The notes below the pieces were generated by a model. That model was not told where the DNA came from and did not search any database. It saw only the letters and a program-made list of their open reading frames with translations. Made by a program: the position numbers and the translations under genes. This document shows positions 51,146 to 60,764 of a stretch of 64,000 bases of DNA, one piece after another. This DNA is from Streptococcus panodentis (GTDB lineage: Bacteria > Bacillota > Bacilli > Lactobacillales > Streptococcaceae). The DNA lies in assembly GCF_017884005.1 (NCBI RefSeq), contig NZ_QFAY01000002.1, forward strand, positions 99,125-163,124, written 5' to 3'. The number at the start of each line of letters is the position of its first letter. Position 1 is the stretch's first letter.

Positions 51146-53662
51146 ATGGCAAATATTTTAAAGACAATCATTGAAAATGATAAAGGTGAATTAAGAAAGT
51201 TAGAAAAGATGGCGGACAAGGTGCTGTCCTACGAAGACACAATGGCAGCCCTATCCGATGAAGATCTGCAGGCAAAGACAGAGGAGTTTAAGAAACGCTA
51301 TGCAGACGGCGAAACCCTGGATCAGCTTCTCTTTGAGGCCTTTGCGGTTGTCCGCGAGGGAGCAAAGCGCGTACTGGGCCTCTTCCCTTACAAGGTTCAG
51401 GTCATGGGTGGGATTGTCCTTCACCACGGTGACGTTCCAGAGATGCGTACCGGAGAAGGCAAGACCCTGACTGCGACCATGCCGGTCTATCTCAATGCCT
51501 TAGCCGGAAAGGGTGTGCATGTTGTCACGGTCAATGAGTACCTGACGGAGCGTGACGCAACAGAAATGGGAGAGCTTTACTCTTGGCTGGGTCTGTCTGT
51601 CGGAATCAATCTGGCAGCAAAATCACCGGCTGAGAAAAAAGAAGCCTATGCCTGTGACATCACCTACTCGACCAATGCCGAAATCGGCTTTGACTATCTG
51701 CGGGACAACATGGTGGTCCGCGCTGAAAATATGGTTCAGCGCCCGCTCAACTATGCCTTGGTCGATGAGGTAGACTCCATTCTGATCGACGAAGCCCGGA
51801 CGCCGCTGATTGTCTCAGGTCCGACTTCTTCTGACACCAACCAGCTCTATCATATGGCTGACCACTATGTCAAATCCCTTGACAAGGATGACTATATCAT
51901 CGATGTGCAGTCCAAGACAATCGGTCTGTCTGACTCTGGGATTGACAAGGCAGAGAGCTACTTCAAGCTGGACAATCTCTATGATATCGAAAACGTTGCC
52001 CTGACGCACTTTATTGACAATGCTTTGCGGGCCAACTATATCATGCTGCTGGACATTGACTATGTGGTCAGTCAGGAGCAGGAAATCCTGATTGTCGATC
52101 AATTTACCGGCCGGACCATGGAAGGCCGCCGCTATTCAGACGGCCTGCACCAAGCCATTGAAGCCAAAGAAGGTGTGCCGATTCAGGATGAAACCAAGAC
52201 GTCTGCTTCCATCACCTATCAGAATCTCTTCCGTATGTACAAGAAACTGGCCGGCATGACCGGTACCGGTAAGACAGAGGAAGAGGAATTCCGTGAGATT
52301 TACAATATCCGGGTCATTCCGATTCCGACCAACCGTCCCATTGCCCGGGTAGACCACTCAGACCTGCTCTATCCAAGTATTGATTCTAAGTTTAAGGCCG
52401 TCGTTCAGGATGTTAAAGAGCGTCATGAAAAAGGCCAGCCCGTGCTGGTCGGTACAGTTGCGGTTGAAACCAGTGATTTTATTTCCAAAAAATTGGTCGA
52501 AGCCGGTGTGCCCCATGAGGTCCTCAATGCCAAAAACCACTACAAGGAAGCGCAGATTATCATGAATGCCGGCCAGCGCGGAGCCGTGACCATCGCGACC
52601 AATATGGCCGGACGGGGAACCGACATCAAGCTGGGCGAAGGTGTCCGTGAGCTGGGCGGTCTCTGTGTTATCGGTACAGAGCGCCATGAAAGCCGCCGGA
52701 TTGACAATCAGCTCCGCGGACGTTCAGGCCGTCAGGGCGATCCCGGTGAATCCCAGTTTTACCTGTCGCTGGAAGACGAGCTCATGCGCCGCTTTGGCTC
52801 AGAGCGGATCAAGGCCATTCTGGACCGCATGAATCTCAGTGAGGAAGACTCTGTTATCAAGTCCGGCATGCTGACCCGTCAGGTCGAAAGTGCGCAGAAG
52901 CGCGTGGAAGGAAACAACTACGATACGCGGAAGCAGGTCCTGCAGTACGATGATGTCATGCGGGAGCAGCGGGAGATTATCTATGCGGAACGCCACGATG
53001 TTATCACGGCTGACCGCGATCTCAGCCCTGAAATCCATGCCATGATCAAGCGGACCATCAATCGCATCGTGGACGGCAGCAGCCATTCAGAGCAGGATGA
53101 AAAGACCGAAGCAATTCTGAATTTTGCTAAGTACAATCTGGTGGCCGAAGACTCTATCTCAGCCAGCGATTTAGAAGGCAAGTCTGATCAGGAAATCAAA
53201 GACGATCTCTTTGAGCGGGCCTCTCAGGTTTATGACAGTCAGATTGCCAAACTGCGTGATGAAGAAGCAGTCCGCGAATTCCAAAAAGTGCTGATTCTGC
53301 GTGTTGTAGACAGCAAATGGACAGACCATATTGATGCACTGGATCAGCTGCGTAATGCTGTTGGTCTGCGCGGCTACGCTCAGAACAATCCAGTTGTTGA
53401 ATACCAATCTGAAAGCTTCCGCATGTTTAACGATATGATCGGAGCTATTGAATTTGACGTGACCCGTCTCATGATGAAGGCGCAGATTCACGAGCAGGAG
53501 CGTCCGCGGGCTGAGCACAATATCAGCACCAGCGCTACGCGCAATATTTCGGCTCAGTCACCGAACATCCCTGCTGGTGTGGACCTGTCTTCTGTTAAGC
53601 GCAATGACCCTTGTCCATGCGGCTCCGGCAAGAAGTTCAAAAACTGCCACGGCCGCAGATAA
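51146..53662 (+). CDS. secA: Preprotein translocase ATPase SecA
   Basis: 838 aa motor of the Sec pathway. Walker [25 protein letters not shown]-like [43 protein letters not shown] and the C-terminal zinc/SecB-type motif [17 protein letters not shown]. Length is normal for streptococci. It is followed by the first DAHP synthase after 22 bp. Confidence 0.98.
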   Translation: MANILKTIIENDKGELRKLEKMADKVLSYEDTMAALSDEDLQAKTEEFKKRYADGETLDQLLFEAFAVVREGAKRVLGLFPYKVQVMGGIVLHHGDVPEMRTGEGKTLTATMPVYLNALAGKGVHVVTVNEYLTERDATEMGELYSWLGLSVGINLAAKSPAEKKEAYACDITYSTNAEIGFDYLRDNMVVRAENMVQRPLNYALVDEVDSILIDEARTPLIVSGPTSSDTNQLYHMADHYVKSLDKDDYIIDVQSKTIGLSDSGIDKAESYFKLDNLYDIENVALTHFIDNALRANYIMLLDIDYVVSQEQEILIVDQFTGRTMEGRRYSDGLHQAIEAKEGVPIQDETKTSASITYQNLFRMYKKLAGMTGTGKTEEEEFREIYNIRVIPIPTNRPIARVDHSDLLYPSIDSKFKAVVQDVKERHEKGQPVLVGTVAVETSDFISKKLVEAGVPHEVLNAKNHYKEAQIIMNAGQRGAVTIATNMAGRGTDIKLGEGVRELGGLCVIGTERHESRRIDNQLRGRSGRQGDPGESQFYLSLEDELMRRFGSERIKAILDRMNLSEEDSVIKSGMLTRQVESAQKRVEGNNYDTRKQVLQYDDVMREQREIIYAERHDVITADRDLSPEIHAMIKRTINRIVDGSSHSEQDEKTEAILNFAKYNLVAEDSISASDLEGKSDQEIKDDLFERASQVYDSQIAKLRDEEAVREFQKVLILRVVDSKWTDHIDALDQLRNAVGLRGYAQNNPVVEYQSESFRMFNDMIGAIEFDVTRLMMKAQIHEQERPRAEHNISTSATRNISAQSPNIPAGVDLSSVKRNDPCPCGSGKKFKNCHGRR

Positions 53663-53684
53663 CGAAGATACCAAAGGAGAACAG

Positions 53685-54716
53685 ATGACCTTTAAAGCAA
53701 GCAGCCAACCTATTGATGTAGCAGAAGTCCGCCAGCTGGCTAAGCTGGAAGGAGAGATGTTGGCTCATAAGAAAGAGCGCGACCGCGAGTTAGAAGCCAT
53801 TCTGCGCGGCCAGGATGACCGTATTCTCTTGGTCATCGGCCCCTGCTCGTCTGATAATGAAGAAGCCGTGCTGGAATACGCCAAGCGTCTGTCTGCCCTC
53901 CAAGAAGAGGTAAAAGACCGCATCTTTATGGTCATGCGGGTCTACACAGCCAAGCCGCGGACCAATGGCGACGGCTACAAGGGCCTGATTCACCAGCCTA
54001 ATGCCACGGCGGCGCCCAGCCTGATTAACGGTATTAAAGCGGTCCGCAACCTGCACTATCGGGTCATTTCTGAAACTGGCATGACAACGGCTGATGAGAT
54101 GCTCTATCCGGAAAATCTGCCTCTGGTAGACGATTTGATTTCCTATATGGCTGTCGGTGCCCGTTCTGTTGAAGACCAGCAGCACCGTTTTGTGGCCAGC
54201 GGAGCGGATTTGCCGACCGGCCTTAAAAATCCGACTTCCGGCAACCTCAATGTGATGTTCAACGGGATTTATGCTGCCCAGAATAAGCAGAGTTTTCTCT
54301 TTTCCGGCAAGGAAGTAGAAACTTCCGGCAATCCTTTGGCCCATGCCATTCTGCGCGGAGCAGTCAATGAGTACGGTAAAAACCTCCCCAACTACTATTA
54401 TGACAATTTGCTGGATACCATCCAGCAGTACGAGGAGATGGGGCTGGAAAATCCCTTCATTATCATTGATACCAACCACGACAATTCCGGCAAGCAATAT
54501 TTAGAACAGGTCCGTATTGTCCGTCAGACCTTGATCAACCGGGACTGGAATGAGAAAATTAAGTCAACTGTCCGCGGCTTTATGATTGAGTCTTATCTGG
54601 AAGACGGCCGGCAGGATGAGCCGGAGATTTTCGGCAAGTCCATTACCGACCCTTGCCTGGGCTGGGACAATACAGAGCAGCTGGTCCGTGAAATTTATGA
54701 AACATTAGGAAACTAA
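53685..54716 (+). CDS. aroG: DAHP synthase, copy 1 (AroG type I)
   Basis: 343 aa. Condenses phosphoenolpyruvate and erythrose 4-phosphate, the entry step of the shikimate pathway. LLVIGPCSSDNEEAVLEYA, RVYTAKPRTNGDGYKGL, SVEDQQHRFVASG, NPTSGNLNVM and DTNHDNSGKQYLEQV are intact. The long frame from 53577 is the secA tail in another frame; ATG 53685 with AAAGGAG is the start. One base separates it from copy 2. Confidence 0.96.
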   Translation: MTFKASSQPIDVAEVRQLAKLEGEMLAHKKERDRELEAILRGQDDRILLVIGPCSSDNEEAVLEYAKRLSALQEEVKDRIFMVMRVYTAKPRTNGDGYKGLIHQPNATAAPSLINGIKAVRNLHYRVISETGMTTADEMLYPENLPLVDDLISYMAVGARSVEDQQHRFVASGADLPTGLKNPTSGNLNVMFNGIYAAQNKQSFLFSGKEVETSGNPLAHAILRGAVNEYGKNLPNYYYDNLLDTIQQYEEMGLENPFIIIDTNHDNSGKQYLEQVRIVRQTLINRDWNEKIKSTVRGFMIESYLEDGRQDEPEIFGKSITDPCLGWDNTEQLVREIYETLGN

Positions 54717-54717
54717 A

Positions 54718-55749
54718 ATGGCATTTATCGAAAAAAGTCAGGAAATTGATCTTGGTCTGATTAAGGCCAAGACACAGCTTTCTGCTGGGGCGCTGGCCCG
54801 CAAAAAAGAGCGGGATCAGGAGCTGGCGGCTATCTTCCGCGGTCAGGATGACCGCCTGCTGCTGGTGATGGGCCCCTGCTCATCTGATCATGAAGAGGCG
54901 GTGCTGGAATATGCCCGCCGTCTGTCTGCCCTTCAGGAAAGGGTGGCTGACAGGCTATTCATCGTTATACGGGTCTATACGGCCAAACCGCGGACCAACG
55001 GTGACGGCTACAAGGGGCTGGTCCATCAGCCGGATACGGCAAAGGAGCCCAGCCTTATCAACGGCCTGCAGGCCGTCCGCCAGCTGCATTACCGGGTCAT
55101 TGCGGAGACGGGACTGACAACAGCTGATGAAATGCTTTATCCTTCCAATCTCTTTTTGGTTGACGATCTGGTCAGCTACCATGCTGTCGGAGCCCGTTCT
55201 GTGGAAAATCAGGAGCACCGTTTCACGGCTTCGGGTATTGATGCACCGGTCGGCATGAAAAATCCGACTTCCGGCAATCTGTCAGTCATGCTCAATGCTG
55301 TTTATGCCGCTCAAAGTCCTCAGCATTTCCTGTTTCGCGGTCTGGAAACAGAAACATCGGGCAATCCCTTGGCACATATCATTCTGCGGGGGGCGGTTGA
55401 TGCCTATGGCAAGAATCAGCCTAATTTTTACTATGAAAACATCTTAGAGCTGCTGGATGCTTATGAAGCAATGAAGCTGGCCAATCCCTTTGTCATCATT
55501 GATACCAACCATGACAATTCTGGCAAACGGTATCTGGAGCAGGTGCGGATTGTCCGCCAGACCTTGATTAACCGGGCCTGGAATCCGCGAATCCGGCAGG
55601 CCGTCCGCGGCTTTATGATTGAGTCTTATCTGGAAGACGGCCGTCAGGATGAAGCGGAGGTTTTCGGTAAGTCCATTACGGATCCCTGCCTGGGCTGGGA
55701 CAATACGGTGCAGCTGGTCGAGGAAATCTATGCCAGCTTGAAGAAATAA
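54718..55749 (+). CDS. DAHP synthase, copy 2 (AroG type I)
   Basis: 343 aa tandem paralogue of the preceding gene with the same length and intact active site (LLVMGPCSSDHEEAV, KPRTNGDGYKGLVHQP, SVENQEHRFTASG, DTNHDNSGKRYLEQV). Divergence is greatest in the N-terminal 30 residues and in the segment near 238-262, regions tied to feedback control in AroG-type enzymes, so the pair may differ in the aromatic amino acid that inhibits them. The arrangement secA-aroG-aroG-acpS-alr-recG is conserved in streptococci. Confidence 0.95.
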   Translation: MAFIEKSQEIDLGLIKAKTQLSAGALARKKERDQELAAIFRGQDDRLLLVMGPCSSDHEEAVLEYARRLSALQERVADRLFIVIRVYTAKPRTNGDGYKGLVHQPDTAKEPSLINGLQAVRQLHYRVIAETGLTTADEMLYPSNLFLVDDLVSYHAVGARSVENQEHRFTASGIDAPVGMKNPTSGNLSVMLNAVYAAQSPQHFLFRGLETETSGNPLAHIILRGAVDAYGKNQPNFYYENILELLDAYEAMKLANPFVIIDTNHDNSGKRYLEQVRIVRQTLINRAWNPRIRQAVRGFMIESYLEDGRQDEAEVFGKSITDPCLGWDNTVQLVEEIYASLKK

Positions 55750-55849
55750 AAAAAGAAAGGGACAGTGTGTTTCCTCCGGAAGCCCAACTGTCAGGGAATG
55801 CTAAGAAGACAGCTTTTAAACTTTATACTTTTTGAAAATCGAAGATGGT

Positions 55850-56290
55850 GGTGGGACAGTCTCCCATGATGGCTGTGTCCTCACCCACAGAGGGATGTAC
55901 TTTTTGGAAGATAGTGCATAAGAACCAATTCTTGAAGAGTTTGGTTCCCTTCACTCTTTTGCTTCCAGGCTCGGGCTGAAAAGCTTCCCCGAACCTTCCC
56001 AGCTTTTCTATTTCCAGGCAGGGACTAAAAAGGTCCCCCGGACCTTCCCAGCTTTTGCATTTCTGGGCAGGGGCTAAAAAGGTCCCCCGGACCTTCCCAG
56101 CTTTTGCATTTCTGAGCAGGGGCTAAAAAGGTCCCCCGGACCTTTTTACTCCCAGCCGCGGGACTGTTAGAGGCTGGAGATAAAGGGCAGGCAGTTTCCG
56201 GCTTTCGTTATCTTAAGTCTGGGGGACTGTTTGAAGGTGCAGATAAGGAACACCGAGTTTTCCTCAGTATAGGGGCTTTTTGGAGTCTAA
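55850..56290. repeat. Composite intergenic repeat with A5, 49-bp tandem units and C module
   Basis: The 734-bp spacer between the DAHP synthase and acpS has no gene but a chain of repeat modules: GTGGGACAG, copy A5 in reverse (about 55852-55920), GTTCCCTTC-CTCTTTTG (55944-55961), then 49-bp tandem units with GGTCCCCCGG at 56032, 56081 and 56130. Each unit can form a stem AAGGTCC-CCC-GGACCTT. It ends with the C module: GGACTGTTAGAGGCTGGAGA at 56162 and TTTTCCTCAGTATAGG near 56259. The same order, without A5 and the tandem expansion, recurs at 60765-60945. 56291-56483 holds nothing I can name. Confidence 0.8.
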
Positions 56291-56483
56291 CAGACGAACC
56301 TGCTGCTGCATCCTAACGGATGCTTTATCTGCAAGGAGGCCGGAACAAAAGTGCTTCAGTCTCTGTAAGTCAATGAGACGATTGATGGCCTATCGGCCTG
56401 ACTCTTATCCCTTGCTATCTTCAGTTTTCTTTGAGTGTCAGCAGGCTGTCCGGCTGAGTTTTACCGCATTCCCAATGAGAGAG

Positions 56484-56846
56484 ATGATCAAAGGACATGG
56501 AATCGATGCAGAGGAGCTGTCATCGATTGAACGGGCCTATCAGAAGAATCCCCGCTTTGCCCGCAAGGTGCTGACACCGGCGGAGCTGAGGCGCTTTGAG
56601 GAGCTGAAAGGCAAGCGCAGGCTAGAATATCTGGCCGGCCGCTGGTCGGCCAAAGAGGCCTTTTCCAAGGCTTGGGGGACCGGCATTGGGCCAGTGTCTT
56701 TTCAGGATTTGGAGATTTTAAATGATTCCAAGGGGGCACCCTATTTCAGTCAGTCCCCCTTTGCCGGCCGGATCTGGGTTTCGCTCAGTCACACCGGGAA
56801 TATGGTCATAGCCAGTGTGATTTTGGAGGAAGAAGATGAAAGCTAG
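56484..56846 (+). CDS. acpS: Holo-[acyl-carrier-protein] synthase
   Basis: 120 aa. Transfers 4'-phosphopantetheine from CoA to acyl carrier protein. [13 protein letters not shown] (Mg-binding Asp), [21 protein letters not shown] and VSLSHTGNM are the family motifs. The frame is open much further upstream (to 56280), but that DNA is repeat material; ATG 56484 gives the length of known AcpS. A weak GAGAG precedes it. It overlaps alr by 11 bp. Confidence 0.93.
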   Translation: MIKGHGIDAEELSSIERAYQKNPRFARKVLTPAELRRFEELKGKRRLEYLAGRWSAKEAFSKAWGTGIGPVSFQDLEILNDSKGAPYFSQSPFAGRIWVSLSHTGNMVIASVILEEEDES

Positions 56847-57942
56847 TCTGCACAGACCCAGCAAAGCCGTCGTTGATCTGTCGGCCATTGCTTTTAATAT
56901 ACAGCAAGTTGCAGCTCATTTGCCGGATTCGGCAGAAAAATGGGCTGTCGTCAAAGCCGATGCCTACGGTCACGGTGCAGTTGCCGTATCTCGCCATATA
57001 GAGCCGCTTGTGGACGGCTTTTGTGTCTCCAATATCGATGAAGCTCTGGAGCTGCGCACAGCTGGCTTGACGAAGAAAATCCTGATTCTAGGCATTTCTG
57101 AAACGGATGCTGTTTCGCTGGCTCTTGGAAATGAAATCAGCCTGACCGTGGCCAGTCTGGAATGGCTGGACTTGCTTTTAGCCAGACAGGCCGACCTGAC
57201 TGGCTTAAGCTTCCATATCAAAATTGATTCTGGGATGGGGCGCATTGGTTTTCGCTCAGGTCAGGAAGCAGAGGAAGCTATCCGCCGTCTGCAGGCAGCT
57301 GGAGCTCTTGTAGAAGGGATTTTCACCCACTTTGCTACAGCTGATGAAGCGGATGACAGCAAATTTGACCGCCAGCTGGCTCGCTTTGAGGCCATCCTGC
57401 AGCAGCTGGAGACAGTGCCGCCACTGGTCCATGCCAGCAATTCGGCTACGGTTCTCTGGCACAGCCAGACCGTTATGAATGCAGTCCGTCTGGGAGACAT
57501 CATCTATGGTCTTAATCCCAGCGGGACCGTTCTGGAGCTGCCCTATGACATCAAACCGGCTTTGTCCCTGCACTCTCAGCTGGCCCATGTCAAGGAGCTG
57601 GAAGCGGGAGCAGATGTCGGCTATGGTGCGACTTACACCAGTGCCAGCCGGCAGTTTATTGGTACCATTCCTCTGGGCTATGCTGATGGCTGGACTCGGG
57701 ATATGCAGGGATTTGATGTGCTGATTGACGGGCAGCGCTGTCCCATTGTCGGCCGGGTTTCTATGGATCAGCTAACCGTGCGCCTGCCTCGCTCTTATCC
57801 CCTCGGTACGCCGGTGGTGCTGATTGGCCAGAGCGGTGCAGAGATGATTACAGCTACAGATGTAGCAGTGCAGCGCGGCACCATTAACTATGAGGTGGTC
57901 TGTCTGCTCAGCGACCGTGTGCCAAGGGTTTATCGGGAGTAG
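56836..57942 (+). CDS. alr: Alanine racemase
   Basis: 368 aa PLP enzyme making D-alanine for the cell wall. PLP Lys in [17 protein letters not shown], then [29 protein letters not shown] and the catalytic Tyr in [20 protein letters not shown] is a further block. GGAGGAAG precedes the ATG inside acpS. Confidence 0.96.
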   Translation: MKASLHRPSKAVVDLSAIAFNIQQVAAHLPDSAEKWAVVKADAYGHGAVAVSRHIEPLVDGFCVSNIDEALELRTAGLTKKILILGISETDAVSLALGNEISLTVASLEWLDLLLARQADLTGLSFHIKIDSGMGRIGFRSGQEAEEAIRRLQAAGALVEGIFTHFATADEADDSKFDRQLARFEAILQQLETVPPLVHASNSATVLWHSQTVMNAVRLGDIIYGLNPSGTVLELPYDIKPALSLHSQLAHVKELEAGADVGYGATYTSASRQFIGTIPLGYADGWTRDMQGFDVLIDGQRCPIVGRVSMDQLTVRLPRSYPLGTPVVLIGQSGAEMITATDVAVQRGTINYEVVCLLSDRVPRVYRE

Positions 57943-58278
57943 CCGCAGCGAGCACCCAAACTGCAGTTTCTGACAAAAAATCACCAGAGCAGTTGGTAAA
58001 GACTGTTCGTTTGCTTTTAGCAGTGAAATAATCTGGGGGAGTAAAAAGGTCCGGGGGACCTTTTTAGCCCCTGCCTGGAAATTGAGAAGCAGGGAAGGTC
58101 CGGGGGACCTTTTTAGCCCCTGCCTGGAAATTGAAAAGCAGGGAAGGTCCGGGGGACCTTTTCACTCCCAGCCCGCGAGGCTCTCACAGTCTTCCAGACT
58201 GTGAGAGCAAACTGCGCGAACGACGGGATAAAAGATAAACGAAATGAGAATGACGATAACAGAACTGAAAGAGGCATT
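57943..58278. repeat. 336-bp spacer with 49-bp units in inverted orientation
   Basis: No gene. Three GGTCCGGGGG cores at 58048, 58097 and 58146 (49-bp period) are the reverse complement of the array at 56032-56139. Then a perfect 11-bp hairpin CTCTCACAGTC (58181-58191) with GACTGTGAGAG (58197-58207). It is followed by GATAAACGAAATGA, shared with 46061. I see no clear recG promoter in it. Confidence 0.8.
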
Positions 58279-60294
58279 ATGAATTTACATCAACCCTTGA
58301 CGGTTCTGCCCGGTGTAGGACCGAAATCAGCAGAAAAATTCAAACAGCTGGGACTGGAAAGCCTGCAGGATTTACTGCTTTATTTTCCCTTTCGCTATGA
58401 AGATTTCAAAAGCAAGAATGTTCTGGAGCTGGAAGACGGCGAAAAAGCGGTGATTTCCGGCAGGGTGGTTACTCCAGCCAATGTCAGCTACTATGGTTAT
58501 AAACGCAACCGCCTGCGCTTTACTCTCAAGCAGGGAGAGGTGGCTCTGGCGGTTAACTTTTTCAATCAGCCCTATCTGGCAGACAAAATCGAGCTGGGAG
58601 CTGCTCTGGCAGTCTTTGGCAAATGGGATAAGACCAAGGCCAGTCTGACCGGCCTGAAAATTTTGGCCCAAACGGAGGACGATCTGCAGCCGGTTTACCG
58701 GCTGACTCAGGGAGTCAGTCAGGCTAGTCTGGTCAAGCTGATTAAGACAGCCTTTGACCAAGGGCTTGACCTGCTGCTGGAAGAAAATCTGCCCCAGGTA
58801 CTGCTGGACCGCTACCAGCTGGCGGGACGGGCACAGGCTGTACGGGCCATGCACTTTCCTCAAGATTTGGCTGACTACCGGCAGGCTCTGCGGCGGGTCA
58901 AGTTTGAAGAGCTCTTTTATTTTCAAATGCAGCTGCAGGTCCTCAAAACGGAACAGAAAAATGTCAGGAATGGTCTTGCAATGAACTGGGATCAAGAGGT
59001 CCTGACTGCCAAGAAAGCCAGCCTGCCTTTTGAACTGACAGAAGCACAGGAGCGCAGTCTGAGAGAGATTCTGCAGGACTTGCAGTCGCCGGCTCATATG
59101 AACCGCCTGCTGCAGGGAGATGTGGGAAGCGGCAAGACCGTCGTTGCCGGTCTGGCTATGTATGCCGCTGCCGCTGCCGGCCTGCAGTCTGCCCTTATGG
59201 TGCCGACTGAAATTCTGGCTGAGCAGCATGTTGCCAGCCTGTCTCAGCTTTTTCCAGAGCTGAAACTGGTCCTTTTGACCGGCAGTATGAAAACGGCTGA
59301 GCGCAGAGCAGCACTGGCTGCTATTGAGACCGGACAGGTCGACCTGATTGTCGGGACCCATGCCCTGATTCAGGAAGGGGTGTCCTATCATCGTTTGGGG
59401 CTGGTGATTATTGACGAGCAGCATCGCTTTGGAGTTGGGCAGCGCCGGCTTCTGCGGGAGAAGGGGCTGAATCCCGATGTGCTGATGATGACAGCAACTC
59501 CCATTCCCAGAACGCTGGCTATCACCGCTTTTGGTGATATGGATGTGTCCATTATCGATCAGCTGCCGGCTGGGCGCAAGCCTATTATCACCCGCTGGGT
59601 CCAGCATGAGCAGCTGCCAGTGGTGCTGGACTGGATGGCCAAGGAGCTGCAAAAAGGGGCTCAGGTCTACTTTATTTCTCCCCTGATTGAGGAGTCAGAG
59701 GCTCTGGATTTGAAAAATGCCCTTGCCCTGGAAGAAGAGCTGAAGGCTTATTTCGGTCGGTCTGCTCAAGTGGCTCTGCTGCACGGCAAAATGAAGAGCG
59801 ATGACAAAGAGTCTGTGATGCAGGGGTTTAAGGACGGCAAGACGGATATTTTGGTATCCACAACGGTCATCGAAGTCGGAGTCAATGTTCCCAATGCAAC
59901 GATTATGGTTATTATGGATGCGGACCGCTTCGGGCTGAGCCAGCTTCACCAGCTGCGGGGCCGGGTCGGCCGGGGACAGAAGCAGTCCTATGCAGTTTTG
60001 GTGGCTAATCCTAAGACTGAGTCCGGCAAGCAGCGCATGAAAATCATGACGGAGACGACCGATGGCTTTGTTTTGGCCGAGGAAGATCTGAAAATGCGGG
60101 GCTCCGGTGAAATTTTTGGCAGCCGCCAATCCGGCCTTCCAGAATTTCGGGTGGCGGACATCGTTGAGGATTATCCGATTTTAGAAGAAGCCAGAAGGGT
60201 TGCCAGTCAGATTACAGCTGATCCCAACTGGCGGCAGCAAGCCGACTGGCATTTGCTTTCTCTGCATCTGGACCGACAGGATTATCTGGATTAG
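58279..60294 (+). CDS. recG: ATP-dependent DNA helicase RecG
   Basis: 671 aa. N-terminal wedge/OB domain (about 50-150; LLYFPFRYEDF), then the SF2 helicase: LLQGDVGSGKTVVAG, IIDEQHRFGVGQRR, MTATPIPRTLAIT, STTVIEVGVNVPNA and QLRGRVGRG. It remodels stalled replication forks and Holliday junctions. The frame extends upstream to 58201 through repeat DNA, but MNLHQPLTVLPGVGPKSAEK at 58279, with GAGG about 9 bases before it, is the family start. Confidence 0.96.
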   Translation: MNLHQPLTVLPGVGPKSAEKFKQLGLESLQDLLLYFPFRYEDFKSKNVLELEDGEKAVISGRVVTPANVSYYGYKRNRLRFTLKQGEVALAVNFFNQPYLADKIELGAALAVFGKWDKTKASLTGLKILAQTEDDLQPVYRLTQGVSQASLVKLIKTAFDQGLDLLLEENLPQVLLDRYQLAGRAQAVRAMHFPQDLADYRQALRRVKFEELFYFQMQLQVLKTEQKNVRNGLAMNWDQEVLTAKKASLPFELTEAQERSLREILQDLQSPAHMNRLLQGDVGSGKTVVAGLAMYAAAAAGLQSALMVPTEILAEQHVASLSQLFPELKLVLLTGSMKTAERRAALAAIETGQVDLIVGTHALIQEGVSYHRLGLVIIDEQHRFGVGQRRLLREKGLNPDVLMMTATPIPRTLAITAFGDMDVSIIDQLPAGRKPIITRWVQHEQLPVVLDWMAKELQKGAQVYFISPLIEESEALDLKNALALEEELKAYFGRSAQVALLHGKMKSDDKESVMQGFKDGKTDILVSTTVIEVGVNVPNATIMVIMDADRFGLSQLHQLRGRVGRGQKQSYAVLVANPKTESGKQRMKIMTETTDGFVLAEEDLKMRGSGEIFGSRQSGLPEFRVADIVEDYPILEEARRVASQITADPNWRQQADWHLLSLHLDRQDYLD

Positions 60295-60309
60295 AAAAAG
60301 TCTGACTTT

Positions 60310-60361
60310 TAGCTTTCTGCAAGCTATCTGTAAGTCTGCCTTAAGTTTGGCAGCTTATGAT
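60310..60361 (+). promoter_or_regulatory. Phased half-sites and promoter before two small ORFs
   Basis: Half-sites TAG/AAG at 60310, 60321, 60332 and 60343 are each 11 bp apart, followed 13 bp later by TATGAT (60356-60361). The array shares TTTCTGCAAGCTAT with the promoter of the LPXTG gene (46134-46147), where a TTTAAT also starts 13 bp after the fourth, weaker half-site position. This geometry fits an OmpR/PhoB-family response regulator acting at both places. Confidence 0.55.
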
Positions 60362-60391
60362 AATCCTATCAACCCTAAGGAGGCAGTGCAG

Positions 60392-60472
60392 ATGACAGTC
60401 ACTATTAAAGTAAGCTATCAGAAAACCTTTTTTAAAAAAGGCGGGAAAGCGGAGGTGAGCTATGGTCGGTGA
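60392..60472 (+). CDS. Small ORF 1, 26 residues
   Basis: ATG 60392 with a perfect AAGGAGG (60377-60383) 8 bases before it. The basic 26-residue peptide starts MTVTIKVSYQ, continues with FFKKGGKAEV and ends SYGR. No family recognised. The good ribosome-binding site, the upstream phased sites and a second overlapping small ORF argue that it is expressed. It could be a secreted or regulatory peptide, although no signal sequence is visible. Confidence 0.45.
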   Translation: MTVTIKVSYQKTFFKKGGKAEVSYGR

Positions 60473-60518
60473 TTATCTATTCAAAATGCTGGAAGCTTTC
60501 CTTCAATCCCTGTTTTAG
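60462..60518 (+). CDS. Small ORF 2, 18 residues, amphipathic
   Basis: ATG 60462 with GGAGG (60451-60455) 6 bases before it; it overlaps small ORF 1 by 11 bp in another frame. The peptide MVGDYLFKMLEAFLQSLF is hydrophobic and would form an amphipathic helix, reminiscent in outline of small membrane-active peptides. No homologue is known to me. Confidence 0.4.
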   Translation: MVGDYLFKMLEAFLQSLF

Positions 60519-60606
60519 GAAAGGAAAAATCAAAGATGTTCAGTTCTTTCCCTAACAGAAGTGAGGCCCCCACCGCCTTTCCTATTCCTTCTTATTTTCA
60601 AGAATA

Positions 60607-60759
60607 TTAGAACCTGTGTTTATAGATGACTTTGCCATCTATAAACACAGGTTCTTCATTTTCGATGCTGAAGAGCTGATACTCGGGATTCGCTGCTAAT
60701 ACGATATGTGTTTCAAGCTCAACCTTTTGAGGTTTTCGATGTGATGAAGGATGTCGGCT
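60607..60759 (-). pseudogene. C-terminal gene remnant ending in a 20-bp palindrome
   Basis: Read on the minus strand, a frame of about 50 codons runs from 60759 to a TAA at 60607-60609. It contains KVELETHIVLAANPEYQLF and EEPVFIDGKVIYKHRF before the stop, which looks like real protein sequence; VFIDGKVIY recalls the last strand of amidohydrolase-fold enzymes, a weak hint. There is no start codon, and its upstream end runs into repeat DNA at about 60760, so it is a truncated remnant. The last codons form a perfect 20-bp inverted repeat (60609-60628 with 60636-60655, 7-base loop). Confidence 0.55.
60609..60655. terminator. Perfect 20-bp stem-loop after the small ORFs
   Basis: Arms 60609-60628 and 60636-60655 are exact reverse complements around ACTTTGC. 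On the plus strand it is followed by TCATTTTC, so it may end the small-ORF transcript, though the T-run is weak. It coincides with the 3' end of the minus-strand gene remnant. Confidence 0.55.
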
Positions 60760-60764
60760 CTGGC

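Noticed and set aside
55977..56150. CRISPR array
   Set aside because: The 49-bp units are contiguous near-identical repeats without unique spacers, and no cas gene is nearby.
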